From positions 1-63,028 of the IMG/VR virus record IMGVR_UViG_3300048625_000378: a stretch of DNA of 63,028 nt; one strand, written 5' to 3'. Shown one piece after another: positions 51,330-58,419 of the stretch. Position 1 is the stretch's first letter. Each line of letters begins with the position of its first letter. The notes below the pieces were generated by a model. It was not told the origin of the DNA. It saw nothing but the letters and a program-made list of their open reading frames with translations, and did not search any database. The DNA is from a virus. A program made the position numbers and the translations under genes.

Positions 51330-51577
51330 GGTTTTAATGTGATAAGTACAAAATCTCCTTGTTTTTTTATTTTGTAACAACTTTCATTATGTTCTATAGA
51401 CAGTCTATCTAAAAGTCTATCTACAAAATTTCTTTGCGCGTAATTTCCTAGAGCTGAATCTGGGTCTAATAAATCGGATTTATCATTATGAAATGAACAT
51501 AGATAAAGCTCTCTTTTTTGAAATAAAGTTTGAACTGCCTGATCTATTAATCTTGTTGTTTTACCTGATCTTCTCAT
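51326..51577 (-). CDS. Mini P-loop protein (RRSGKTTRLID)
   Basis: Residues 2-12 read RRSGKTTRLID, a nucleotide-binding P-loop of the RSGKTT form, and the 83-residue protein has almost nothing else of an ATPase: no Walker B is clear. Similar short proteins with this opening are common in phages. It may bind nucleotide as a multimer or be a remnant of a terminase- or helicase-like protein. Confidence 0.55.
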   Translation of the reverse strand: MRRSGKTTRLIDQAVQTLFQKRELYLCSFHNDKSDLLDPDSALGNYAQRNFVDRLLDRLSIEHNESCYKIKKQGDFVLITLKP

Positions 51578-51595
51578 TTTGATTTATTTTTTAAG

Positions 51596-51961
51596 TTATT
51601 GGGCTATTTTAATGGTGAATTCTACTCTGGGATTCTCTTTATCAATAAATTTTCTAGCATAGATTAACGAACAATTATTATCATTCTTAATCACTTTTGC
51701 TTTTTGCAAACAATCTAAAATTACTTTAAATGAATTATCAATGTCAGATCGTTTAGAAGGGTAAAATACATCGATATAAATTTCAAACGGCACTTCAATC
51801 ATTTTATCTCTAGCTGGTCCAATTTGCCAAAAAAATGATTCTTCATATTTTTTTAGCGCTGGGGTTTTAGCTAAAGAACCATGTCCGTTCAAAGTAATTA
51901 TTCTATAGCAATTACTCTTTGATGGAACCGTGCCAATTATTTTACATTTAATCTCACTCAT
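51596..51961 (-). CDS. rusA: RusA-family Holliday junction resolvase
   Basis: A 121-residue protein with the RusA pattern: VPSKSNCYRI at the N terminus, then FYPSKRSDIDNSFKVILDCL with the conserved Asp residues, and a C-terminal VIKNDNNCSLIYARKFIDK. RusA cuts four-way DNA junctions, resolving recombination and replication intermediates before packaging. The length fits the family. It complements the RecT-exonuclease set on the left. Confidence 0.8.
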   Translation of the reverse strand: MSEIKCKIIGTVPSKSNCYRIITLNGHGSLAKTPALKKYEESFFWQIGPARDKMIEVPFEIYIDVFYPSKRSDIDNSFKVILDCLQKAKVIKNDNNCSLIYARKFIDKENPRVEFTIKIAQ

Positions 51962-52125
51962 TAGTAAGTCCTTTTTTCAAAAGTAAAACCTCTTTTATTT
52001 TGGAAAATATCATTCACATCAATATCATACCAATACAGTAAATATTTAGGTTTTTCAACTCCGTTTTTATAAACCACAAAGCCTCTTAATGGTCTACAAT
52101 ATTCGTGAAACGATTGTCTTATCAT
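51961..52125 (-). CDS. Small hypothetical protein (54 aa)
   Basis: The frame runs from ATG at 52125 to a stop that overlaps the RusA start by one base. The sequence MIRQSFHEYCRPLRGFVVYK, then KPKYLLYWYDIDVNDIF, is aromatic and basic. Its fit in an otherwise empty gap and the stop-start overlap are the evidence. Confidence 0.5.
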   Translation of the reverse strand: MIRQSFHEYCRPLRGFVVYKNGVEKPKYLLYWYDIDVNDIFQNKRGFTFEKRTY

Positions 52126-52126
52126 A

Positions 52127-52384
52127 TTAATATTTTTCTAATACTACGACTCCTTTAGAAATACTCTCATCATCCATCATCGCTATTGATTTAACAATAT
52201 AACCTTGCCTTACTTTTTCTGTAGTAAACTTCAGTATATCATTTTCAAGTCCATACATTGTTCGAAAAGACTTTACAATAGTAACTTTTGGCGTCACTGG
52301 TTTAACATTCATTATAGTAACCGTTGTAGCTGAAATCAAAGCAGTAAATAAAATTCCTGCTATAAAATAAATTGTGTTTTTCAT
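52127..52384 (-). CDS. Small membrane-anchored or secreted protein
   Basis: An 85-residue protein with an N-terminal hydrophobic segment (IYFIAGILFTALISATTVTI) acting as signal or anchor, then a soluble region with VRQGYIVKSIAMMDDESISK. It is in the accessory operon 1 base from its neighbour. Function unknown. Confidence 0.5.
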   Translation of the reverse strand: MKNTIYFIAGILFTALISATTVTIMNVKPVTPKVTIVKSFRTMYGLENDILKFTTEKVRQGYIVKSIAMMDDESISKGVVVLEKY

Positions 52385-52395
52385 ATTAATTTGAA

Positions 52396-52716
52396 TTAAA
52401 TTCCTAAATTATTACCCCATTTATAGAACCATTTTATATCCTCCGTTCTGTATCCCCAACTTCCTTTAATTAGGAATTTAAAAGGCAATGCTAAAAATAA
52501 TAACAGCCAAACGATAGGATAAAAAATGATAGATAATCGAATCCATACGTTTGAAATCCTCTCTCTTTGTTTATAAAATTCAAAAGGAGAAAACCTGATT
52601 ATTTCTTGATTATATAGATTTGATTTTTGTTGATCAGTTAAGTTCAAATCCTTTGATTGTTTTAACCATTCAATAACTTCATATTCTGAAGCTTTTTCGT
52701 AATTATGTAAATTCAT
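52396..52716 (-). CDS. Small protein with one membrane segment
   Basis: The ATG at 52716 avoids a long overlap with the Tad2 gene and is preferred to 52845. The 106-residue protein has a helical N-terminal half (YEKASEYEVIEWLKQSKDLN) and a strongly hydrophobic segment (IIFYPIVWLLLFLALPFKFL) followed by a basic/aromatic C terminus. Possible superinfection or membrane function; not recognised. Confidence 0.5.
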   Translation of the reverse strand: MNLHNYEKASEYEVIEWLKQSKDLNLTDQQKSNLYNQEIIRFSPFEFYKQRERISNVWIRLSIIFYPIVWLLLFLALPFKFLIKGSWGYRTEDIKWFYKWGNNLGI

Positions 52717-52735
52717 AATACTTGATTTATATAGC

Positions 52736-52990
52736 TTATTGCACAATATTCCAATCTTCTGACAACATATCTGTTTGCGATGCCAACCATGGTACTCTAT
52801 TTTTTGGAGCGTCTGGATTATTAGTTTGCAACCCGGTAGTGTCAATAAAAATATATGGATGAGTCATTTTGCTATTTGTGTCAGGAATTTGTAATTCAAT
52901 AAAAATTCCTTTTCCATTCCATCCGTTTCTAGCTACTTTATGTCCATGTTTTAATGCTTTAAGCGCGTCTCCAAAATTTAAATTTTCCAT
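52736..52990 (-). CDS. tad2: Tad2-like anti-Thoeris protein (DUF2829)
   Basis: An 84-residue protein with the DUF2829 pattern: NFGDALKALKHGHKVARNGW at the start and VPWLASQTDMLSEDWNIVQ at the end. DUF2829 is the Tad2 family, which binds and sequesters the gcADPR signal made by the ThsB TIR protein and so blocks Thoeris defence. The conserved Asn-Phe-Gly-x-Ala-Leu, Trp-Asn-Gly-Lys-Gly and Trp-Leu-Ala-Ser-Gln-Thr-Asp elements are all present, and the length is normal. Ligand specificity cannot be read from sequence. Confidence 0.8.
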   Translation of the reverse strand: MENLNFGDALKALKHGHKVARNGWNGKGIFIELQIPDTNSKMTHPYIFIDTTGLQTNNPDAPKNRVPWLASQTDMLSEDWNIVQ

Positions 52991-53019
52991 TTCTGTCTGT
53001 TTTTATAATTTATACTATT

Positions 53020-53205
53020 TTAAAAAAAGTAATTTACATCTGGTTTTTTATAAGAATTGAATTGGCAGAAAATGTTAAAGCTTTCAATCCTAACGCCACA
53101 CGATCCAAATTGTCTATGCGCCAAACTTACAATCCGCATATCACCGAATGATTTAATGACCCATTCTACAAGACCAGAAAGTTCGATGTTCCGACTTATC
53201 GGCAT
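53020..53205 (-). CDS. Doubtful small protein next to tRNA-Tyr
   Basis: A 61-codon frame starting 16 bases after the tRNA-Tyr, reading MPISRNIELSGLVEWVIKSF, then a Cys/Gly-rich middle. It fills the gap between tRNA and Tad2, but nothing else supports translation, and part could be tRNA-derived sequence. Kept at low confidence. Confidence 0.28.
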   Translation of the reverse strand: MPISRNIELSGLVEWVIKSFGDMRIVSLAHRQFGSCGVRIESFNIFCQFNSYKKPDVNYFF

Positions 53206-53220
53206 AAATTACTTTTGTGT

Positions 53221-53301
53221 TGAAGTGGAGGGAATCGAACCCCCAAAGCTGAAAGCGACAGATTTACAGTCTGCTGATTTAACCACATTTACCATCACTT
53301 C
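53221..53301 (-). tRNA. tRNA-Tyr (GTA)
   Basis: The anticodon arm GCAGA-CTGTAAA-TCTGT gives anticodon GTA, and the T arm contains GGTTCGATTCC. The 5' GAAGTGA and 3' CCACTTC acceptor strands pair except for one mismatch, and there is a long variable arm, as expected for bacterial tRNA-Tyr. CCA is not encoded. It could help translation of phage Tyr codons. Confidence 0.75.
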
Positions 53302-53368
53302 AATTTTGCTTGTCTTTCCAAGCTGTCATATTGACCCATACCACGGGCTACTAATCTCGACTTGCGAG

Positions 53369-53425
53369 GAGGAATTGAACCTCATTTAAATACCAATTCT
53401 CAATAAGCGAGCAGAATCGAACTGC
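53369..53425 (-). tRNA. Tandem tRNA T-arm remnants
   Basis: Two further T arms are readable with no complete tRNA around them: GAGG-TTCAATT-CCTC (53369-53383) and GCAG-TTCGATT-CTGC (53411-53425). Between them is a D-loop-like AGAATTGGTATTT but no anticodon arm. They look like decayed or partly deleted tRNA genes in the same array. Confidence 0.45.
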
Positions 53426-53430
53426 ATTCG

Positions 53431-53578
53431 TGGCTAAGATAGGATTCGAACCTATAAATCTTAGTACTAGAATATACCAATCTAGAAGAGTGTTTTAGTT
53501 TATTCTATTTTTGGTAAATAAGAATAAATTTTAGACATAAATGCCACCCTTTACGTCTACCAATTCCGCCACTTAGCC
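53431..53578 (-). tRNA. tRNA-Leu-like gene with insertion
   Basis: Perfect 7-bp acceptor strands GGCTAAG and CTTAGCC, a Leu/Ser-type D arm (GCGGAATTGGTAGACGT) and a normal T arm (ATAGG-TTCGAAT-CCTAT) enclose 148 bases, about 60 more than a tRNA-Leu. The excess follows the D arm and contains a strong hairpin, TTTATTC...TATTT/AAATA...GAATAAA. No convincing anticodon arm could be placed (a TGGTA/TACTA stem with an 8-base loop is the best). It may be an intron-bearing tRNA, a decoy or a pseudogene. Confidence 0.5.
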
Positions 53579-53702
53579 TTAAAAAACTTCGGAAAACATA
53601 ATAAAACAACCGAAGAAAAAAGTATCTAAAATTCCGTTTAAAAAGTTTTAGTAGATAAGAACTTGACTATGTTTTTTTTAAAGTTGCCCTCATGCAACTT
53701 AG

Positions 53703-53775
53703 TAGCGAGAGTAGGATTCGAACCTACGACCTTCGAGTTATGAGCCCGACGAGCTAGCCTCTGCTCTATCTCGCG
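53703..53775 (-). tRNA. Initiator-type tRNA-Met (CAT)
   Basis: The anticodon arm is TCGGG-CTCATAA-CTCGA, with the three G of initiator tRNAs (the third pairs by wobble on one side), in the string GTCGGGCTCATAA identical to E. coli tRNA-fMet. The D arm AGAGCAGAGGCTAGCT is similarly close. Acceptor strands CGCGAGA and TCTCGCT leave position 1 unpaired (C-U), another initiator feature. T arm GTAGG-TTCGAAT-CCTAC. CCA is not encoded. A 7-bp hairpin (AAGTTGC/GCAACTT) follows directly. Confidence 0.8.
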
Positions 53776-53788
53776 ATATATTTTTTAC

Positions 53789-54088
53789 CTAATCCGGCTT
53801 AACGCGCCTCACCAAGCCTTCCCAGAGAGCCTCAGTAGTGCTGTAATCTCCAATCTTACCGAAATCACACACATAACAAAAATGCTCAATCTCACAAAAT
53901 CCCTTTTCATCTACCGGAAACCAGACCCTAAGCATCTCAAATACAGAATTAATCAGTTTGCCATTATCATACATGCTAAATCCATAAGGTCCATACAATG
54001 ATGTTAAATCAGCAACATGATCTTTATCTTGCAAATACTGCTGATGCAAACTCTCTATTACCCGAATAAATTGATCTTTTGAAATCAT
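53789..54088 (-). CDS. Hypothetical protein
   Basis: A 99-residue protein starting ISKDQFIRVIESLHQQYLQD with a helical N-terminal half and ending WEGLVRRVKPD. The style (a leading helix followed by DLTSLYGPYGFSMYDNGKL) is common in Bacteroidota phages, but no function is known to me. It overlaps the upstream gene by 4 bases and precedes the tRNA array on the same transcript. Confidence 0.5.
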   Translation of the reverse strand: MISKDQFIRVIESLHQQYLQDKDHVADLTSLYGPYGFSMYDNGKLINSVFEMLRVWFPVDEKGFCEIEHFCYVCDFGKIGDYSTTEALWEGLVRRVKPD

Positions 54089-54450
54089 TTTCCCTTTACT
54101 ATTTCTATTAGTTTTTTAAGACATTCAAGTTCTGCTTCTTCGTATAAAGCTCCTTCTTCAATTACAGTAATTTCATTAGAACCCGTCCCTAAATTTTCAA
54201 TATAAACCTCAAATTTTCCGGCATTCTTAAAAACACTTGAGTACAAGCCACGTTTTTTATTAAACCATCTAAATGCTTGTTGGTAAAGTGGGCAATCTAT
54301 AGTATCATACATCATAGAGCCTCTTGGTAAAGATTTGGTTTTTTTTACATGAACATATTCCGTCTGGTCTATTGTGGCTATACAATATTCATCAAATCCT
54401 AATCCTTTTAAAGCTAATGATTGTTTGTATGGGATGAATTCTTTTTCCAT
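54085..54450 (-). CDS. Hypothetical protein, first gene of accessory operon
   Basis: A 121-residue protein with KSLPRGSMMYDTIDCPLYQQ and a following RWFNKKRGLYSSVFKNAGKF segment, and an acidic C-terminal helix (ALYEEAELECLKKLIEIV). Not recognised. It is the first gene downstream of the promoter at 54482-54507. Confidence 0.5.
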   Translation of the reverse strand: MEKEFIPYKQSLALKGLGFDEYCIATIDQTEYVHVKKTKSLPRGSMMYDTIDCPLYQQAFRWFNKKRGLYSSVFKNAGKFEVYIENLGTGSNEITVIEEGALYEEAELECLKKLIEIVKGK

Positions 54451-54481
54451 AGTTTTTTAACGTCATGTGTTTTTCCTTTTA

Positions 54482-54507
54482 CAAACCTACAAATTTATTT
54501 TACACAA
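54482..54507 (-). promoter_or_regulatory. Promoter of accessory/tRNA operon
   Basis: On the - strand TTG (54505-54507) precedes two overlapping candidates for the -7 box, TAAATTTG (54490-54497) and TAGGTTTG (54482-54489); the second has a 15-base spacer. Just upstream is AATGTGTGTTTTTTATGATT read on the + strand, matching the recurrent motif of 40.44 kb. Confidence 0.5.
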
Positions 54508-54529
54508 TGTGTGTTTTTTATGATTTTTT

Positions 54530-55044
54530 TCGATAAAAAATTAAAACCCATTTTAAAGCCTTAAAATCAATCGAAATATCAAAATCATAAGAATCCTTAT
54601 AAAAACAAATTGTAACCCACAAAGCCAAAGAAAACAACAACAAAAAACACTTTGTCAAACGTTTGTATTTCAGAATAAATCAATGAAGTAAGTATTTAAC
54701 AGAAATTCAATACTGAAAATGCTATGTGATAATGAATATGGGAGGGTATATAGGGTTTGAACGCTGCGAGACAAAAAAGAAAACGCAAAATATGGAGGCA
54801 TAGGGGTCGGATTTCTCTTTCGTTCCTTAAAAGTTTTAGGTTTTTTATTCTTGGTTCTTGCTGTATTTTTTTAAGGCTTTTATTCTTCTGTGTTCCTACA
54901 ATGGTCACATACTACATTCGTGAATCATTGCAAACAAAGGGATTAACACAAACAAACTATATATTTTCCCCGTTATTTCCCTTTTAACCCTCCAGAGAAT
55001 CGAATATTTGAAAAAGAAATGTATAATGATCCAGAATATGAAAT
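54530..55044. other. Intergenic region without supported gene
   Basis: About 500 AT-rich bases between the accessory operon promoter and the gene at 55045. The only features I see are a 10-bp palindrome CAAACGTTTG (about 54656-54665) and long A/T tracts. Two open frames in opposite strands (54696-54908 and 54757-54987) have compositions unlike real proteins and are not called. It could carry an operator or an origin, but nothing specific supports that. Confidence 0.4.
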
Positions 55045-55287
55045 TTATTTTAATCGTCTTTTAGTGCATTTAATCCACGCTTCTATTAATTCGTCAAGGT
55101 CTTGCAATTGCTCCAGATATTTCTTCGTTTGTCTGTCTGCTCTTATTGTGGTTTTATTCCCTGTCAATTCCTCGCTTAAGGCTTGAAAATTGATGATTTT
55201 TTTATATTTCATTTTGCCAGTATTTTGGTTGTTTCTCGGCGCTGATAACCAGTATTCTGGTTTTTTAAGGTGTAAATATACGCTCAT
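55045..55287 (-). CDS. Small hypothetical protein
   Basis: An 80-residue protein beginning MSVYLHLKKPEYWLSAPRNN and containing INFQALSEELTGNKTTIRAD and a basic helical end. A second start is possible at 55212. It may be a small DNA-binding protein, judging by the basic helices, but no domain is recognised. It stands alone between two promoter-like regions. Confidence 0.5.
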   Translation of the reverse strand: MSVYLHLKKPEYWLSAPRNNQNTGKMKYKKIINFQALSEELTGNKTTIRADRQTKKYLEQLQDLDELIEAWIKCTKRRLK

Positions 55288-55891
55288 AATGTGTGATTAT
55301 GTTTTTTGCGTGGGTTTTTTATGTTCAGTTTGTTGATTTCCTCAATGTTTACAAGGGTTCACGCGCGTAACTTCGTGTTTGTGGTTGTCCTATTTCCAAC
55401 CTTCAAAAATTATAAACGAAACAACTTTCTTTTTTTTACTTTGTAAAGTACTGATTTTAAACAAATTAGACTTTAATTATAGATTTTATTTATATTAAAA
55501 AGACTTTATTATAGAGATTTAGTATTAAAATATGTGTGTTTTATGTGTTTTATATGTGTTATTCTGTGTATATTTGTACACGAACAAAGGGGGTAAAAGT
55601 ATATATCTGTTTTAGTCTTTGTTGTTATGGTTTTTGTTTGGTGTGGGCTTTGCCCTTATCACGAAGCCGAGCCGAAAAAAACGGGATCACAGTTTAAAAA
55701 AGTGGCGGAAGTGGAAAACACTATAAAGCGGGTTTTGTACACTCTACTTTAAAAAGTCAGTACACGTGTTAACCAAATAGGATTAATGCGGAAAGTTGTC
55801 GAGTAATGTGTGTTACTCCTGATGATGGTTGAAAACAACCGAAACAGCTTTTTAAAAATAATCTAATCGCAAATAAATAATCTATCACATT
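55288..55891 (+). promoter_or_regulatory. Promoter and long leader of the right-hand operon
   Basis: TATATTTG at 55569-55576 is a -7 box preceded by three copies of a TATGTGT(G)TTTTA-like unit (55530-55560). Transcripts would carry a leader of about 310 bases before the ATG at 55892. In it are GGGC-TTT-GCCC (about 55646-55656), GAGTAA-TGTGTG-TTACTC (about 55801-55818) and GGTTG-AAAA-CAACC (about 55828-55841). No open frame of note is present. The leader looks structured and may control the downstream gene. Confidence 0.5.
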
Positions 55892-57172
55892 ATGAAAACA
55901 ATCTTATCACAAACAGAAAAAACAAAAATCACTAATTCATTAAGAGGCTGGGAGGGTAGAACCTCAACGGCTGAAACTGGCGAAGGCTGGGAAATTGTAA
56001 CAATAAAAAGGGCAAGCGGTTTTATTACTTCAACAGCGCAGAAAGTTAAATTTTTGCCAAATGGGGCTTTGACTTACTCACTTTTTTCAGATGCTAGAAT
56101 TAACCTATTAAGCGAAAAAGGTAAGGCAACAGAAAACAAAATAAAAGAATTACACGCTAAAGCCTTGATATTGTTTGATGCTCACCCCGAAGCGGTGAAG
56201 ATTAACGAAGCCGAGCCGTACAAAATTGAAATAGGGCAGCGTGTTTTTCTTGATGGTTACGGAAAAGGGCAACGAGACGGGAACGCAATAATTTACGCCA
56301 TTAATTCAACAGACTGGGGAATTAATTATTTGACAATTGACATTGATACGCTGGAACTTTCAACAGTTAGCCACATTAGAGACTATAAAGAAAAATTTGG
56401 GATTGGAACGTACTACATTGAGGGCGATAAATTCAAGGGATCAATTGACGATTTAAACAATTTCGTTATTGACGCAAAACAAAAAGAAGCTCAAGAAATA
56501 GAACGAGCCAAATCCAGCAGAATATTAGAGGACCAATTGAGAAAAGCAAAAATTGAAGAGGGGAAAAAACTTGTTTCTATTCCAAAAGACGCAAAATGTG
56601 TTATTGTTGCAGATATGTACCAAGACAACAGCGACAGCCAAACGGATTATTTTAATACTTCAGTATCTTTTTTTGTTGTACTTGCTTTTAGTTCAAACGA
56701 GCGTAACAACATGCAAGAACTTAAAAAAGCGTGTTTAAACTATGAAGAAACGGAAAAATTTGCAAACGATTCAAAATTCGAGCATAACGACGGACATAGT
56801 TATCTACCTAATTACTACGTCGGTTCTAGAGACTGGTACGGCTGGAAAGTAAACAAAAATAAATACACTATCAACCTTTCGACTGAAGCAGGGCGAGAGC
56901 TTGTATATATAGCAGCAGCGGAAGGGCGTTACTTCGTGCCTAACGTAGCCGAGCCAGAAAAAAAATCTATTGAAAGCCTTAAAATTGGCAGTATTGAAAT
57001 AGTCGACTATTCAGAAAAAGCAATCGCAGTAATAGGAGACACAAAACCAATAAAAGACCAATTAAAAGAACTAGGCGGACGTTTTAATTTTCGTTTAAGT
57101 TGTGGGGCTGGCTGGATCTTCCAAAAGTCAAAACAAACAGAAATCGAAAAACTAATACAGGGGCTTAAATAG
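55892..57172 (+). CDS. Accessory protein with conserved C-terminal GAGW domain
   Basis: A 426-residue protein. The C-terminal 60 residues (AIAVIGDTKPIKDQLKELGG, then RLSCGAGWIFQKSKQTEIEK) are a module present in many Bacteroidota plasmid and prophage proteins, sometimes fused to other domains. The N-terminal part has a DGYGKGQRDGNAIIYAINST segment, and the middle is helical with QEIERAKSSRILEDQLRKAK. Function is unknown; such proteins sit in mobile elements. The stop lies in a terminator hairpin. Confidence 0.55.
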   Translation: MKTILSQTEKTKITNSLRGWEGRTSTAETGEGWEIVTIKRASGFITSTAQKVKFLPNGALTYSLFSDARINLLSEKGKATENKIKELHAKALILFDAHPEAVKINEAEPYKIEIGQRVFLDGYGKGQRDGNAIIYAINSTDWGINYLTIDIDTLELSTVSHIRDYKEKFGIGTYYIEGDKFKGSIDDLNNFVIDAKQKEAQEIERAKSSRILEDQLRKAKIEEGKKLVSIPKDAKCVIVADMYQDNSDSQTDYFNTSVSFFVVLAFSSNERNNMQELKKACLNYEETEKFANDSKFEHNDGHSYLPNYYVGSRDWYGWKVNKNKYTINLSTEAGRELVYIAAAEGRYFVPNVAEPEKKSIESLKIGSIEIVDYSEKAIAVIGDTKPIKDQLKELGGRFNFRLSCGAGWIFQKSKQTEIEKLIQGLK

Positions 57173-57181
57173 CCCCTTTTT
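57159..57181 (+). terminator. Terminator overlapping stop codon
   Basis: AGGGGCT (57159-57165) pairs with AGCCCCT (57171-57177) around TAAAT, followed by a T run. The stop codon of the 55892 gene lies in the loop, an economical arrangement. Confidence 0.75.
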
Positions 57182-57193
57182 AAAACTTATATC

Positions 57194-57673
57194 ATGGCAA
57201 ACTGGTGTACGAACTGGGTAATTTTTTCGGGAGAAGAAACCCAAATAAAAAAAGCAAATGCAATGTTTAAAACAATGCAAGAAAAAGAAAAAGAAACGAA
57301 CGAGGGGCAAATACCGTCATTTATGGCAGAACCTAAAGAAGGATTTTTCTTTGAAATTTATGAAGACGAAAGCGAAATTATAAGTTACTCTACAAAGTGG
57401 TCGCCAAACATTAACGACTTGATAGAAATTGCAAATCATTTTAAATTAGGCTTCGAGGTTCTTTATGAAGAAATTGGAAATCAAATTTTTGGTAAAGCGA
57501 TTTTTACGGCTGGAAATTCAGAAGCTAAAAAATACGACCTAGCAAGCGAAGATTTTGAAGAATGCCAATACGATGAAGATGCAGACATCTATAAATACAA
57601 CGGCGAAGAATACGAATCTGACAGCGAAATTTTACAAACCATTTTTCAAAAAAAATTTAATTTCAGTTATTAA
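57194..57673 (+). CDS. YubB ferredoxin-like domain protein (DUF1281-type)
   Basis: A 159-residue protein with the family signature MANWCTNWVIFSGEE at the N terminus and alternating strands and helices expected of the YubB ferredoxin-like fold (ISYSTKWSPNINDLIEIANH). The acidic tail EDADIYKYNGEEYESDSEIL is extra. Members occur on plasmids and phages; no biochemical role is established. Confidence 0.65.
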   Translation: MANWCTNWVIFSGEETQIKKANAMFKTMQEKEKETNEGQIPSFMAEPKEGFFFEIYEDESEIISYSTKWSPNINDLIEIANHFKLGFEVLYEEIGNQIFGKAIFTAGNSEAKKYDLASEDFEECQYDEDADIYKYNGEEYESDSEILQTIFQKKFNFSY

Positions 57674-57685
57674 AAACTATTATTT

Positions 57686-57973
57686 ATGAAAACAATAACA
57701 CTTCAAGGTGAATTTCAAAAATTTGAGAACCTTAACCAAGCAACGAGCAATTTTGATAAAAATAGACTGCCTTATGAAGTAGAAACAAGAGTTTACATAG
57801 TAGACTCAAATTTTTCAGATTGCTTTGTAAACGAACTGCCAGACAATGAATTTATAGAACTAGCCGAAGAACAGGGCAGAGTTTATACTTTAGAAGGCTT
57901 TCAAGAAGCGTTTAATTTGGCTGAGATCAACTCTTCTATTGATGTAATTAGATTTATTAACGTAATTATTTAA
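57686..57973 (+). CDS. Small hypothetical protein (95 aa)
   Basis: A short acidic protein starting MKTITLQGEFQKFENLNQAT and ending IDVIRFINVII. It follows the YubB-like gene by 12 bases. No domain recognised. Confidence 0.45.
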   Translation: MKTITLQGEFQKFENLNQATSNFDKNRLPYEVETRVYIVDSNFSDCFVNELPDNEFIELAEEQGRVYTLEGFQEAFNLAEINSSIDVIRFINVII

Positions 57974-57977
57974 AACT

Positions 57978-58094
57978 ATGTTTACACTCGGATTATTACC
58001 TAACTTTAAAGGGACTAAAAAAGAGTTTATAAAAGCTCTGGCTATTTGTTTAGTGCTTGATGCTTGTATTATATTGGCTGTTTGGTTCGCCTAA
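57978..58094 (+). CDS. Tiny membrane protein (38 aa)
   Basis: Starts 4 bases after the previous stop. The sequence MFTLGLLPNFKGTKKEFIKA is followed by a membrane helix (LAICLVLDACIILAVWF). It is a plausible small membrane protein; gene spacing is the main support. Confidence 0.5.
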   Translation: MFTLGLLPNFKGTKKEFIKALAICLVLDACIILAVWFA

Positions 58095-58149
58095 CGTAGC
58101 CCGACCGAAAAAATTATTATATTTAACAAATCTTAAAATCTTATCACAC

Positions 58150-58368
58150 ATGAAACCAAAAACATCAATTAAAGCAACAAAAATAGGAGCGGGGCAATTC
58201 AAAATTTCAGTAATGCGGGATTGGGAAGATATAGGCTCTTTTATTGAAAACACTCACATTGACGACATTCAAGAGATGATACAAGAAGGATTTGAATCAA
58301 ATTTATCCCACTTTGAAACTTTTGAAGAAGTCGAAAACTATTGTATCACTAAAGCAAAAAAATCATAA
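58150..58368 (+). CDS. Small hypothetical protein (72 aa)
   Basis: The ATG at 58150 is chosen because an earlier in-frame codon at 58057 lies inside the previous gene. The product (MKPKTSIKATKIGAGQFKIS, then DIQEMIQEGFESNLSHFETF) is a compact alpha/beta-like protein with no recognised family. Confidence 0.5.
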   Translation: MKPKTSIKATKIGAGQFKISVMRDWEDIGSFIENTHIDDIQEMIQEGFESNLSHFETFEEVENYCITKAKKS

Positions 58369-58385
58369 AAAAATCATATTATGTT

Positions 58386-58414
58386 TTGAAATATGATTTT
58401 TATGTGTACATTTG
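58386..58414 (+). promoter_or_regulatory. Consensus promoter of pseudoknot RNA
   Basis: TTG at 58386-58388 and TACATTTG at 58407-58414, spacer 18 bases: one of the best Bacteroidota-type promoters in the window. The -33 element lies in the loop of a hairpin (AAATCATATT...AAATATGATTT) that could end the upstream transcript. Nothing but noncoding sequence follows for over 500 bases. Confidence 0.68.
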
Positions 58415-58419
58415 CTGTA

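Noticed and set aside
53057-53389. A 110-codon + strand frame across the tRNA-Tyr gene
   Set aside because: It reads straight through the tRNA on the opposite strand and has no motif; the frame is open by chance.
54696-54987. Two overlapping frames on opposite strands in the 54.5-55.0 kb gap
   Set aside because: Both are Arg/Cys/Phe-heavy, lack neighbours on the same transcript and have no recognised domain.
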